Assembly (NCBI RefSeq): GCF_025137375.1
Contig: NZ_CP073720.1
Location: 768,501-832,500 of the forward strand
DNA: 64,000 nucleotides
DNA from: Dactylosporangium fulvum
GTDB taxonomy: Bacteria > Actinomycetota > Actinomycetes > Mycobacteriales > Micromonosporaceae
Direction of reading: 5' to 3'
Shown here: positions 37,706-46,047 of the stretch, piece after piece
Layout: each line of letters begins with the position of its first letter
Position numbering within the stretch: the stretch's first letter is position 1
The notes under the pieces: model-generated
What the model was told of the DNA's origin: nothing
Database searches by the model: none
What the model saw: only the letters and a program-made list of their open reading frames with translations
Program-made: the position numbers and the translations under genes

Positions 37706-38536
37706 GTGATGCTCTTGCGACGTCCCCCGCCCGTGGTGATGGGCGTGCTGAACGTGACCCCCGACAGCTTCTCCGACGGCGGTCGCTACGCGGACCTCGA
37801 CGCCGCCGTGTGCCATGCCCTGCAGATGCGCGACGAAGGCGCCGACGTCATCGACATCGGCGGCGAGAGCACCCGGCCGGGCGCGGACCGGGTCGACGCC
37901 GAGACGGAGCTCCGGCGGGTGCTGCCGGTGATCGGCACCCTCGCGGCCGAGGGCGTGACGATGAGCATCGACACCACCCGCGCCGCCGTCGCCGCCGCGG
38001 CGATCGAGGCCGGCGTCGAGCTGGTCAACGACGTCTCCGGCGGGCTCGCCGACCCCGACATGGCCCGGGTGGTCGCGGACGCCGGCTGTCCGTGGGTGCT
38101 CATGCACTGGCGGGGCCACTCGCGCCGGATGGCGGACCTGGCCGTCTACGACGACGTGGTCAAGGAGGTCTGCGCCGAGCTCATGGAGCGGGTCGATGAG
38201 GCCGTCGCCGCCGGGGTCGCACCCGACCGGCTGATCCTGGACCCCGGCCTCGGCTTCGCCAAGAAGCCGGAGCACACCTGGCGTCTCGCCGCCCACCTGC
38301 CCGACCTGATCGCGCTCGGCCATCCGGTCCTGGTCGGGTCCAGCCGCAAGTCGCACCTCGGCCGGCTGCTCGCCGACCCCGGCGGCGACCCCCGGCCGAC
38401 CGAGGAACGGGAGGCCGCGACCATCGCGACCACCGTGCTGTCGGTCGCCGCCGGTGCGTGGGGCGTGCGGGTCCACGAGGTCCGTGGCAACGTTGACGCG
38501 ATCAAGGTGTGGCAGGCGACGAAGGCGGCGGGATGA
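37706..38536 (+). CDS. folP: Dihydropteroate synthase
   Basis: A 276-residue enzyme that joins p-aminobenzoate to 6-hydroxymethyl-dihydropterin pyrophosphate; it is the sulfonamide target. It has MGVLNVTPDSFSDGG, DIGGESTRPGA and the C-terminal GSSRKSHLG region with the TIM-barrel loops. The GTG at 37706 is chosen from the -10 at 37693; the next codon is ATG (37709), an equally good start. It opens the folP-folB-folK-DUF3180 operon. Confidence 0.95.
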   Translation: MMLLRRPPPVVMGVLNVTPDSFSDGGRYADLDAAVCHALQMRDEGADVIDIGGESTRPGADRVDAETELRRVLPVIGTLAAEGVTMSIDTTRAAVAAAAIEAGVELVNDVSGGLADPDMARVVADAGCPWVLMHWRGHSRRMADLAVYDDVVKEVCAELMERVDEAVAAGVAPDRLILDPGLGFAKKPEHTWRLAAHLPDLIALGHPVLVGSSRKSHLGRLLADPGGDPRPTEEREAATIATTVLSVAAGAWGVRVHEVRGNVDAIKVWQATKAAG

Positions 38537-38898
38537 CGACGGACCGGATCTCGCTGTCCGGATTGACGGTCCGCGGCAACCACGGCGTGTTCGACTTCGA
38601 GCGCCGCGACGGCCAGGACTTCGTGATCGACGCGGTGCTCGAGCTCGACCTCGCGCCGGCCGCGGCCTCCGACGACGTCGCCGACACCGTGCACTACGGC
38701 GAGCTGGCCGAACGGCTCGCGGAGGTGGTCGGTGGCGAGCCGGTCAACCTCATCGAGACCCTCGCGCAACGCCTCGCCGACGTGTGCCTCGCCGACCCGA
38801 GGGTACGGGTGGCAACCGTGACCGTGCACAAGCCTCAGGCTCCGATCCCGTTGCAGTTCGCCGACGTGGCCGTGACCGTGCGTCGGTCCCGGTCATGA
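38533..38898 (+). CDS. folB: Dihydroneopterin aldolase
   Basis: A 121-residue enzyme that cleaves dihydroneopterin to the folP/folK precursor. It shows ISLSGLTVRGNHGVFDFER, the catalytic-site NLIETLAQRLAD region and the terminal TVHKPQAPIP motif with the conserved lysine. It overlaps folP by ATGA and folK by ATGA, so the three are tightly coupled. Confidence 0.95.
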   Translation: MTTDRISLSGLTVRGNHGVFDFERRDGQDFVIDAVLELDLAPAAASDDVADTVHYGELAERLAEVVGGEPVNLIETLAQRLADVCLADPRVRVATVTVHKPQAPIPLQFADVAVTVRRSRS

Positions 38899-39416
38899 CC
38901 CGCGCCGTGCTGTCGCTCGGCAGCAACCTCGGCGACCGGGAGGCCCACCTGCGCGGTGCCGTGGCGGGTCTCGGCGAGACGGTGATCGTGGTCTCCGGGG
39001 TGTACGAGACGCCGCCGTGGGGTGATCCGGACCAGCCGCACTACCTCAACGCCGCCGTGCTGGCCGCCGACCCGGCCGCCGGTCCGCGGGACTGGCTGGC
39101 GACCGCGCAACGCCTCGAACGGGCGGCCGGGCGCGTGCGCGACCCGGAGCGCAGGTTCGGCCCGCGTACCCTTGACGTTGACGTGATCGCCGTGTGGGAC
39201 GACGACGGCCAGCCGGTGACCACCGGCGACCCGGAGTTGACGCTGCCGCATCCGCGGGCCCACCTGCGGGCTTTTGTGCTCCGGCCGTGGCTCGACATCC
39301 AGCCCTACGGGCAGTTGCCGGGTCACGGATGGCTCAACGACCTGCTGCGCGCCGACCCGGTCGCCGGCGACCTCGCCGACCTGCGCCCAAGAGCTGACAT
39401 CCACCTCGAATCGTGA
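38895..39416 (+). CDS. folK: 2-amino-4-hydroxy-6-hydroxymethyldihydropteridine diphosphokinase
   Basis: A 173-residue pyrophosphokinase that activates the pterin for folP. It has LSLGSNLGDREAHL, the ATP/Mg motif FGPRTLDVDVI and LPHPRAHLRAFVL near the end. The start overlaps the folB stop by four bases. The length is slightly above the family minimum because of a C-terminal extension. Confidence 0.95.
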   Translation: MTRAVLSLGSNLGDREAHLRGAVAGLGETVIVVSGVYETPPWGDPDQPHYLNAAVLAADPAAGPRDWLATAQRLERAAGRVRDPERRFGPRTLDVDVIAVWDDDGQPVTTGDPELTLPHPRAHLRAFVLRPWLDIQPYGQLPGHGWLNDLLRADPVAGDLADLRPRADIHLES

Positions 39417-39431
39417 TCTGGAGCGGAGACG

Positions 39432-39992
39432 ATGGCCACGCCGCCACCCGACGATCCCAACGCGAACGGTCCGAAGGGCCGGATGGAGCCGACCCGTCCG
39501 GCCACGCTGGCCATCGCGGCGCTCGCCATGACGGCGCTGTCCTGGATCGGCATCAGCAACCTGTGGAACGACATGCCCACGCTGCCGTGGCTGCCCCCGC
39601 TGACGCTCATCGGGCTCGCGATCTTCGAGGGTTTCGAGGCGTACTCGACGCGAAACCGGATCCTGCGTAAAGCGGGCGCGGGTCCGCTGCAACCGCTGGT
39701 CATCGCCCGGTACGCCGTCCTCGGCAAGGCCTCGGCGCTGGTCGCGGCCCTGTTCGGCGGCATCTACATCGGCATGTCCTCGTGGCTGCTCACACAGCGT
39801 GGTGTCCTCGCCAAGGTCTCCGAGAACCTCCCGCAGGCCCTGCTGGGCGTCGCCGGTTCGATCGTGCTGGTCGCCGCGGCGTTGTGGCTGGAGCGCTCCT
39901 GCCGCGTCCCTCCGGGCCGGCGCGACACCGACCTGCCCAGGCAGGGCCGCAAGGACGGAGCCGACCGGGCCGAGGACGACCAGGTCGCGTAG
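39432..39992 (+). CDS. DUF3180 family membrane protein
   Basis: A 186-residue protein with four predicted helices (TLAIAALAMTALSWIGI; PLTLIGLAIFEGF; ASALVAALFGGIYIG; ALLGVAGSIVLVAAALWLE) and a charged tail. The family always follows folK in actinobacteria but its function is unknown. It has a GGAGCGGAGA ribosome site and sits 15 bases after folK. Confidence 0.88.
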   Translation: MATPPPDDPNANGPKGRMEPTRPATLAIAALAMTALSWIGISNLWNDMPTLPWLPPLTLIGLAIFEGFEAYSTRNRILRKAGAGPLQPLVIARYAVLGKASALVAALFGGIYIGMSSWLLTQRGVLAKVSENLPQALLGVAGSIVLVAAALWLERSCRVPPGRRDTDLPRQGRKDGADRAEDDQVA

Positions 39993-40114
39993 CGCCGGTC
40001 CGGATCGATCGACGACCGTAACAACATCATGGTCTTCCGGCCTGGGGACTGTCGCTGGTCACGATCCGCGGTTACTGTGCGACCCGTACGGTCCGGTTGG
40101 CAGGAGGCGCACCG

Positions 40115-41476
40115 ATGGCGTACGACGACTCGCGGTTCCGTGGCGAGCCCGGGTTCCGCGAGGAGCCAGACTTCCGCTCCGGCGGCGTCCCCGAGGACGC
40201 GCCCACGCTCGGCGTGGCCAACCAGTCCGTCTACACGCCCGGTGCCTATCCGGCCTCGTCCGACTACAGCGTGCCACCGGGCGAGAGCACGCTCGGCCTG
40301 GCGGCCCGGCGGGCCGCGCCGAGCGCGGCGCAGCTCGACGACGTCTTCGACGACCCGGAGCACGGCGAGCCCGGCCGCGACCGGATGGCTGTCCACGCGC
40401 TGTGGGAGATGGTCCTGCTCCTCGCCGCCGCCGCGCTGCTCTACCTGCTGCGCGACGCCCAGCCGGCGGCTCTGCGCGGCGACGAGTTCGAGTCGCTGAT
40501 GCTCTCCGTGGCCGAGTTGGGCCTGGTCGCGGTCGCGATGGGGCTCACGCTGCGCGCCGGCGCGGCGAACCTGGCCATCGGCCCGATCGCCTACGCCGCG
40601 TCGCTGTTCTTCGCCGGCAACTCCGATCGTGGCCTCGCCATGACGGCCGGCATCACCGCACTCGTCGCGCTCGGCGTCGGCGTGGTCGTCGCGGTGCTCG
40701 TCGTCGGCTTCCACGTCCCCGGCTGGGCCGTCAGCCTGGGTGTCGCGCTGGCGCTCATGGCCTGGATCGCCGACCAGAACGGCGCGAAGGTCGTCACGGG
40801 CGCCTACGACCCGCACGACCACGCGCTGTGGTGGCTGCTCGCCGTGGCGGTCATCGCCGTCGCCGGCAGCCTCATCGGCCTGGCCCGGCCCGTCCGGCGC
40901 GCGGTCGGCCGGTTCCGTCCGGTGTCCGACCCGGCCCGGCGGCGCGGCGGCGGTGCCGCCACGATCACCGGCCTGGCGATCGCCGGCTCCGCACTGCTCG
41001 CGGCCGTCGCCGGGGTCCTGACCGCCCTCGACACCCGTGAGATCGTCACGAGCCAGAGCGGCATGTCCGCCGCAGGGCTCGCGACGACCGGCCTGGCGCT
41101 GGGCGCCGTGCTGGTCGGCGGCACCTCGGCCTATGGCCGGCGGGGCGGCATCTTCGGCACGATCCTCGCGGTCGCCGTGATCACGCTGCTCCTGCGCTAC
41201 TCGGCGGCCGAGGAGTGGAACGTCGCGCCGCTGGCCGTCGCGGGCGGCGCGATTGCGATCGGGCTGGTCGTCACCCGCCTCGTGGAGACGTTCGGCCGGC
41301 CGAGCACGGCCGCCGACGAGCCCGACGACGCCTGGACTCCGCCGCCGGTGACGCTGCCGGTGGAGCGCGACGAAGAGGCGTGGTCGTCGTCGCGGACCAG
41401 CGGCTGGACGAGCCAGTTGCCCGCCCGTACGACCGACGACGGCTGGGGCGCCGAAGAACGCTGGGGCACGCGCTGA
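40115..41476 (+). CDS. ABC-permease-like membrane protein (BPD_transp_2/RbsC-like)
   Basis: A 453-residue protein. The first about 95 residues are hydrophilic and acidic. From about residue 96 there are eight to ten hydrophobic helices with LRAGAANLAIGPIAYAASLFF, a pattern of branched-chain or ribose ABC permeases. The C-terminal about 65 residues are hydrophilic and Trp/Asp-rich. No ABC ATPase or binding protein is adjacent, so transport is unproven. It has an AGGAGG site and a TACGGT -10 at 40087-40092. Confidence 0.7.
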   Translation: MAYDDSRFRGEPGFREEPDFRSGGVPEDAPTLGVANQSVYTPGAYPASSDYSVPPGESTLGLAARRAAPSAAQLDDVFDDPEHGEPGRDRMAVHALWEMVLLLAAAALLYLLRDAQPAALRGDEFESLMLSVAELGLVAVAMGLTLRAGAANLAIGPIAYAASLFFAGNSDRGLAMTAGITALVALGVGVVVAVLVVGFHVPGWAVSLGVALALMAWIADQNGAKVVTGAYDPHDHALWWLLAVAVIAVAGSLIGLARPVRRAVGRFRPVSDPARRRGGGAATITGLAIAGSALLAAVAGVLTALDTREIVTSQSGMSAAGLATTGLALGAVLVGGTSAYGRRGGIFGTILAVAVITLLLRYSAAEEWNVAPLAVAGGAIAIGLVVTRLVETFGRPSTAADEPDDAWTPPPVTLPVERDEEAWSSSRTSGWTSQLPARTTDDGWGAEERWGTR

Positions 41477-41510
41477 CCGGACATACCGGGCCGGAATCGT
41501 TGACGAGCGC

Positions 41511-41516
41511 TACGCT
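41511..41516 (+). promoter_or_regulatory. -10 element TACGCT before the 94-residue gene
   Basis: TACGCT followed by six bases and ATG; there is no Shine-Dalgarno site. Leaderless start expected. Confidence 0.4.
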
Positions 41517-41522
41517 TTGGTC

Positions 41523-41807
41523 ATGACCGACACCCGCCTGGCCGAGCTCGACGCGCTGTCCACCGAGGAATTGCGGGACCGCGCCTTCAGCCGGGCCCGC
41601 CAGCGGCGTGACCTGAAGTTCTTCTGGAATCTCTTCACGCTGGTGACGCAGAGCGACAAGGACACCCAGGACGGCTGGCTGGGGTCGCTCGACGCGACGA
41701 TCGACGACGCGGTCGCGCTGTGGCGCGAGGCCACCGACCACAGCTACGGCGAAAACGAGCCGCTCGTCCGGGCCGCGTTCATCGACTACCTGATGTCCAA
41801 CCCGTGA
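41523..41807 (+). CDS. Conserved small helical protein of unknown function
   Basis: A 94-residue acidic protein, mostly helical, beginning MTDTRLAELDALSTEELRDR and containing FFWNLFTLVTQSDKDTQDGW. No membrane helix or catalytic motif is present. I do not recognise a named family. The ATG at 41523 is set by the -10 box; a TTG at 41517 is also in frame. Confidence 0.65.
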   Translation: MTDTRLAELDALSTEELRDRAFSRARQRRDLKFFWNLFTLVTQSDKDTQDGWLGSLDATIDDAVALWREATDHSYGENEPLVRAAFIDYLMSNP

Positions 41808-41880
41808 CCTTTTGCGAATGACATTCAGGCAGTTACCTGCTTCTGTTTAGGATTTTTGTTTCCCGGGCCTAATCCGGGGC

Positions 41881-42339
41881 ATGGCAGTTACCCGATCGCG
41901 CTACCGCACCGCGACAGGCGCCGGCACCTTGGTGGCCTTCCTGCTGGTGCTGATCTTCGGCAGCCCGTGGTATGTCGACTGGGTCCAATCGGGCAACCGG
42001 GGCCTTTTCCTGGAAACCCTCGCCTGGCCGGCGTGGAGCTTCGACACCGACGCCTCGGTGCGCGACCTGCTCGCCGCCGACCTCAAGGCGATCCTGGTGG
42101 TCGTATTCACGGCGCTGTTCATCACGCAGCTCGCCAGCGCGCGCGGCACCGTCTCGGCGATCCTGACCGGCTGGGCCGCATACCTCTTCGCGGCGGCACT
42201 CGCCGCCCTCGTCACCGCGTTCATCCTGGCCAACGCCTCGGTCGCCTCCGCCGTGGTGGCGGCGACCGGCGGTGCCGGCTACGGCCTCATCGTCGGCTGG
42301 ATCGTCGGCCTCGCCTCGATGGCCGCGCGCCGCCCGTAG
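41881..42339 (+). CDS. Small integral membrane protein
   Basis: A 152-residue protein with three to four helices (ATGAGTLVAFLLVLIFG; LKAILVVVFTALFITQLA; GWAAYLFAAALAALVTAFIL; GAGYGLIVGWIVGLASMA). No family is recognised. A TAATCC hexamer five bases before the ATG could be its -10. It ends at a REP-like palindrome shared with the convergent ABC ATPase. Confidence 0.65.
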   Translation: MAVTRSRYRTATGAGTLVAFLLVLIFGSPWYVDWVQSGNRGLFLETLAWPAWSFDTDASVRDLLAADLKAILVVVFTALFITQLASARGTVSAILTGWAAYLFAAALAALVTAFILANASVASAVVAATGGAGYGLIVGWIVGLASMAARRP

Positions 42340-42351
42340 TCAACCCGCGTC

Positions 42352-42422
42352 GATCATGCAGTTGTGCTGGCCGACAAACCCGGATATATCGGGAGTATTG
42401 CGGCACCACAAACTGCATGATC
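42352..42422. repeat. REP-like bipartite palindrome between convergent genes
   Basis: The outer arms GATCATGCAGTTGTG (42352-42366) and CACAAACTGCATGATC (42407-42422) pair with one bulged base. The centre contains CCCG-GATATATC-GGG, a second small palindrome. The right arm covers the last bases of the ABC ATPase gene. It probably terminates both genes and resembles dispersed palindromic elements of this group. Confidence 0.65.
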
Positions 42423-43422
42423 AACGCAGTGCTGGGGGTGCGGTGTCGGACTCGGCCAGCACCACCTGGACATCGGCGGCCGTCAGTGCGCCGATCGGGG
42501 AGTCGGCGTCGGTGACCACCACGGCGCCGTTCCCGGCCGCGAGCATCGCCCCGAACGCCTCCCGCAGCGTCGCGCCGGCCGGCACCCGCGGGGCGTTGTC
42601 GCCCACCTCGGTCACCGGGCGCAGGCGGTCCCGCGGGATCGGGGTCACCGACAGGCGCATGATCCCGCGGTCCTCGCCGACGAACCGCTCCACGAACTCG
42701 TTCGCCGGTTTGGCCAGCAGCTCGGCCGGCGTCGCGTACTGCTCCAGGTGCGCGTGATCGGAGAGCACCGCGATGCGGTCGCCGAGCTTGACCGCCTCTT
42801 GGAGGTCGTGCGTGACGAGGATCGTGGTCTTGCGCACCGCCTCCCGCAGCCGGAGGAACTCGTCCTGCAGGCGGCCCCGGTTGATCGGGTCGACGGCCGA
42901 GAACGGCTCGTCCATGAGCAGCACCACCGGGTCGGCGGCGAGGGCACGGGCGAACCCGACCCGCTGCCGCTGCCCGCCGGACAGCTCGTGGGGATAGCGT
43001 CCCGAATACTGCCCCGGCGGCAGGCCGACCAGTTCCAGCAGCTCGTCGGTGCGCTCGGCGATCCGCTTGCGGTCCCAGCCGAGCATCCGCGGCACGGTGC
43101 CGACGTTGGTGCGGACCGTCTGGTGCGGGAACAGGCCCACGTTCTGGATCACGTAGCCGATCGTCCGGCGCAGCCGCACCGGGTCGGCGCGGGTCACGTC
43201 CTCGCCGCCGACCAGCACGCGGCCGCCGCTCGGCTCGATGAGCCGGTTGACCATCCGCAGCACTGTCGACTTGCCACAGCCCGAAGGGCCGATCAGGACG
43301 GTGACGTCACCGCCGTCGACGTCCAGGCTCAGCTCGTCGACCGCGACGGTGCCGTCGGGGTACACCTTGCGCAACCGATCGAGCGTGATCGGCGTGGCGC
43401 CGGGCTTCGCGGTACCGTCCAC
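42421..43422 (-). CDS. Osmoprotectant (glycine betaine/proline) ABC transporter ATP-binding protein
   Basis: A 333-residue ATPase of the ProV/OpuCA type. It has Walker A GPSGCGKST, Q-loop QNVGLFPH, signature ELSGGQRQRVGFARAL, Walker B VVLLMDEPFSAVD and the H-loop VTHDLQEA. The C-terminal about 90 residues are a CBS-domain remnant (GAMLAAGNGAVVVTDAD), usually involved in ionic-strength sensing. The GTG at 43422 has AGGAAGGA upstream. Its start is two bases from the start of the divergent permease gene. Confidence 0.93.
   Translation of the reverse strand: MDGTAKPGATPITLDRLRKVYPDGTVAVDELSLDVDGGDVTVLIGPSGCGKSTVLRMVNRLIEPSGGRVLVGGEDVTRADPVRLRRTIGYVIQNVGLFPHQTVRTNVGTVPRMLGWDRKRIAERTDELLELVGLPPGQYSGRYPHELSGGQRQRVGFARALAADPVVLLMDEPFSAVDPINRGRLQDEFLRLREAVRKTTILVTHDLQEAVKLGDRIAVLSDHAHLEQYATPAELLAKPANEFVERFVGEDRGIMRLSVTPIPRDRLRPVTEVGDNAPRVPAGATLREAFGAMLAAGNGAVVVTDADSPIGALTAADVQVVLAESDTAPPALR
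43413..43418 (+). promoter_or_regulatory. -10 element TACCGT of the first permease gene
   Basis: TACCGT is followed by six bases and the permease ATG. It lies inside the first codons of the divergent ATPase gene. Confidence 0.45.
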
Positions 43423-43424
43423 GC

Positions 43425-44105
43425 ATGTCCTTCCTGGCTCGCGGTGAGGCGGGCAATCCCTGGTTCTCCTGGCCTTATGTCCGGGACAACTACGAGACGA
43501 TCCGCGACGCCCTCGTCGACCACCTGGTGATCACGGTCTCGACGATGGCGATCGCCGCGGCCATCGCCATCCCGCTGGCGGTGCTGGCGTACTGGGTGCG
43601 CCCGCTCGCCACGCCGATTCTGACATCAGCCGGCGTGCTTTACACGATTCCGTCGCTCGCCCTACTGGCATTCCTGGCCCCGTTCCTGGGGACCGGACGC
43701 ACCCCGGTGATCGTGGCTCTGGTGCTGTACGCGCTGATCATCCTCATCCGCAACTCGCTGACCGGCCTGATGCAGGTGCCCGGTGACGTGCGCGAAGCGG
43801 CGACCGCGATGGGCTACGGCAAGGTGGCACGGCTGTTGCGTGTCGAACTGCCACTCGCGCTGCCCGGCATCCTCACCGGCCTGCGGCTGGCGACGGTCTC
43901 GACAGTGGCGTTGGTCACTGTCGGTGCGGCGGTCGGCTCGCAGGGTGGGCTCGGCGGGCTGATCCTCAGCGGCTTCCGCAACAACTTCTACAAGGCCCAG
44001 ATCGCCACCGCCGCGCTCGTCTGCGTCGCGCTCGCGCTGGTCCTCGACGTCCTGCTGATCGCGCTGAGCCGGGCGCTGACCCCGTGGACGAGGAGCCGCG
44101 CGTGA
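43425..44105 (+). CDS. Osmoprotectant ABC transporter permease (OpuCB/ProW-like)
   Basis: A 226-residue permease with five to six helices and the EAA loop VREAATAMGYGKVARLLRVE that contacts the ATPase. It probably pairs with the second permease and the ATPase on the opposite strand. Transcription appears leaderless. It overlaps the next permease by GTGA. Confidence 0.92.
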   Translation: MSFLARGEAGNPWFSWPYVRDNYETIRDALVDHLVITVSTMAIAAAIAIPLAVLAYWVRPLATPILTSAGVLYTIPSLALLAFLAPFLGTGRTPVIVALVLYALIILIRNSLTGLMQVPGDVREAATAMGYGKVARLLRVELPLALPGILTGLRLATVSTVALVTVGAAVGSQGGLGGLILSGFRNNFYKAQIATAALVCVALALVLDVLLIALSRALTPWTRSRA

Positions 44106-44791
44106 ACGCCATCAATGCGATGTTCGTCTGGTTCAACGACCCGCTGAACTGGACCAACCCCGACGGCATCCTGGTCCGGCTGCGCGAGCACCTGGAGATC
44201 TCGTTCCTGGCGGTGCTCTTCGGCTGCCTGATCGCCTGGCCGCTCGGCATCTGGCTGGGCCGGCGCGGCGCCGCCTCCGGCGTGGTGGTCCTGCTGTCCA
44301 ACCTGACCCAGGCCGTGCCGGTGATCGCGCTGCTCACGATCCTGTCGCTGAGCCCGCTGGGCATCGGCAAGCCGGCCGTGGTCGTCGCGCTGGCCGTGTT
44401 CGCGCTGCCGCCGCTGCTGGCCAACGCGCACACCGGCATGCGCGAGATCGACCCGGAGGTCCGCGACGCGGCTCGCGGCATGGGGCTGCGCGAGTCGGAG
44501 ATGCTCTGGCGGGTGGAGTTGCCGCTGGCGGTGCCCTACCTGGCTACCGGCCTGCGCATCGCGACGACTCAGGTCGTGGCGACCGCCGCCCTGGCGACAC
44601 TGGTCAACGGCGGCGGGCTCGGCAACATCATCTCGGCCGGGTTCGGCCTCGGCCCGGGCCGCGGCGACGCCCAGATCCTGGCCGGTGCGGTGCTCGTCGC
44701 AGGGCTCGCGCTGCTCATCGACGGGCTGATGGCGTTGGTGGAGCGGAAGATCACACCGAAGGTCCTGCGGCAGGCGGCGGGCCGTACGTGA
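44102..44791 (+). CDS. Osmoprotectant ABC transporter permease (OpuCD-like)
   Basis: A 229-residue permease with an EAA loop (VRDAARGMGLRESEMLWRVE) and six predicted helices. The GTG at 44102 overlaps the stop of the first permease. Two permeases with one ATPase and one binding protein form a type I osmolyte importer. The terminal stretch (VERKITPKVLRQAAG) is cytosolic. Confidence 0.92.
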   Translation: MNAINAMFVWFNDPLNWTNPDGILVRLREHLEISFLAVLFGCLIAWPLGIWLGRRGAASGVVVLLSNLTQAVPVIALLTILSLSPLGIGKPAVVVALAVFALPPLLANAHTGMREIDPEVRDAARGMGLRESEMLWRVELPLAVPYLATGLRIATTQVVATAALATLVNGGGLGNIISAGFGLGPGRGDAQILAGAVLVAGLALLIDGLMALVERKITPKVLRQAAGRT

Positions 44792-44958
44792 GCGCTGTCA
44801 TGACAGGTCGTTACGAAAACGTGCCTGCTTGCGGTTGCCGATTGCCCATCGGCGGAGTTGCCTATTCGGAAGCGGGCGGACTTCATTGCCGATAGCGCCG
44901 TCCGTCGGACACGCGGCCGGTCGACGTGATCGCGCCGGGACACGGAAGGCGGGCCATT

Positions 44959-45951
44959 TTGCAAACTGCCATGCGCGCCACGCTCGGGGTCCTGCTGGGC
45001 CTCGCCGCGATGGGCCTAGCTGCCTGTGGCGAGGAGGGCTCCTCGGGCACCCAGGCGCCGCCGAGCGTGAGCGGGGCGGGCTGCGCCCCGGTTGCCGGGG
45101 ACAAGCTCGTCGTCCTCGACGACGACAAGAAACTCCAGACGGCGGACAACATCATCCCAGCGATCAACGCGGGTGCCGCCGATCCGGCCCTCGTGGCCGC
45201 GCTGGACAAGGTCTCCGACGCCTTGACGACGGAGAAGCTCATCCAGCTCAACAAGGCGGTCGACGTCGACCACAAGACCTCGAAGGTGGCCGCCGAGGAC
45301 TTCGCCAAGGCGGAGAACCTGACCACCGGGATCGAGAAGGGCAAGGGCGGACCGATCAAGATCGGCGCCGCCGACTTCTCGGAGAGCGCCACGCTCGGCG
45401 CTCTCTACGAGATCGCTCTCGACGCCGCGGGCTTCGACGCCACGGTGCAGACGATCGGCAAGCGCGAGGTGTACCTCGGGCAGCTCACCAAGGGCGACGT
45501 CCAGGTCGTCCCGGAGTACGCAGGAACCCTGACCGAGTTCATCAACGGCCAGGTCAACGGGGCCTCCGCCGCGCCACTCGCGTCGGGCGACCTGGACAAG
45601 ACCGTGGTCGCGCTCAAGGACCTGGGCGCGAAGCAGGGCCTGGCCTTCGGCAAGGCGTCGAAGGCGGCCGACCAGAATGCGTTCGCGGTGACGACGGAGT
45701 TCGCCAACAAGAACGGCGTGAAGACGCTGAGTGACTTCGCCACGAAGTGCTCCGGCCAGGCCACCGTCCTGGGCGGTCCGGCGGAGTGCCCGCAGCGGCC
45801 GTTCTGCAAGCCGGGCCTGGAGAAGACCTACGGCATCCAGTTCGGCAAGGTGCTGAGCCTCGACGCCGGCGGCCCGCTGAGCAAGGAAGCATTGAAGAAG
45901 GGCAACGCCTCGATCACGCTCGTCTTCTCCTCGGACGGCTCGCTCGGCTGA
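44959..45951 (+). CDS. Osmoprotectant-binding lipoprotein, apparently circularly permuted OpuAC domain
   Basis: A 330-residue exported binding protein with lipobox LAAC. The segment LVVLDDDKKLQTADNIIPAI through VDVDHKTSKVAAEDFAKA (about residues 50-120) matches what is normally the C-terminal end of the OpuAC domain. It is followed by IKIGAADFSESATLGALY, the normal start of the domain, and the protein ends at SITLVFSSDGSLG, exactly where the missing C-terminal piece would follow. The TTG at 44959 has GGAAGG at good spacing; the ATG at 44971 is the alternative. It is the last gene of the transporter. Confidence 0.85.
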   Translation: MQTAMRATLGVLLGLAAMGLAACGEEGSSGTQAPPSVSGAGCAPVAGDKLVVLDDDKKLQTADNIIPAINAGAADPALVAALDKVSDALTTEKLIQLNKAVDVDHKTSKVAAEDFAKAENLTTGIEKGKGGPIKIGAADFSESATLGALYEIALDAAGFDATVQTIGKREVYLGQLTKGDVQVVPEYAGTLTEFINGQVNGASAAPLASGDLDKTVVALKDLGAKQGLAFGKASKAADQNAFAVTTEFANKNGVKTLSDFATKCSGQATVLGGPAECPQRPFCKPGLEKTYGIQFGKVLSLDAGGPLSKEALKKGNASITLVFSSDGSLG

Positions 45952-45968
45952 CCCTCGCAAGCAGGCGC

Positions 45969-46011
45969 ATGCCCGTCCGTCCCCTCGCCGGAAGTGGGGA
46001 TGGACGGGCAT
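45969..46011 (+). terminator. Strong hairpin terminator after the binding-protein gene
   Basis: ATGCCCGTCCGTCCCC (45969-45984) pairs with GGGGATGGACGGGCAT (45996-46011): 16 bp with one G-U pair and an 11-base loop. A short T-containing tail follows. It separates the transporter from the next gene. Confidence 0.8.
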
Positions 46012-46047
46012 TTCGCTTGTGCTGAAGACTGGGTAAGGTCTGTGCTC

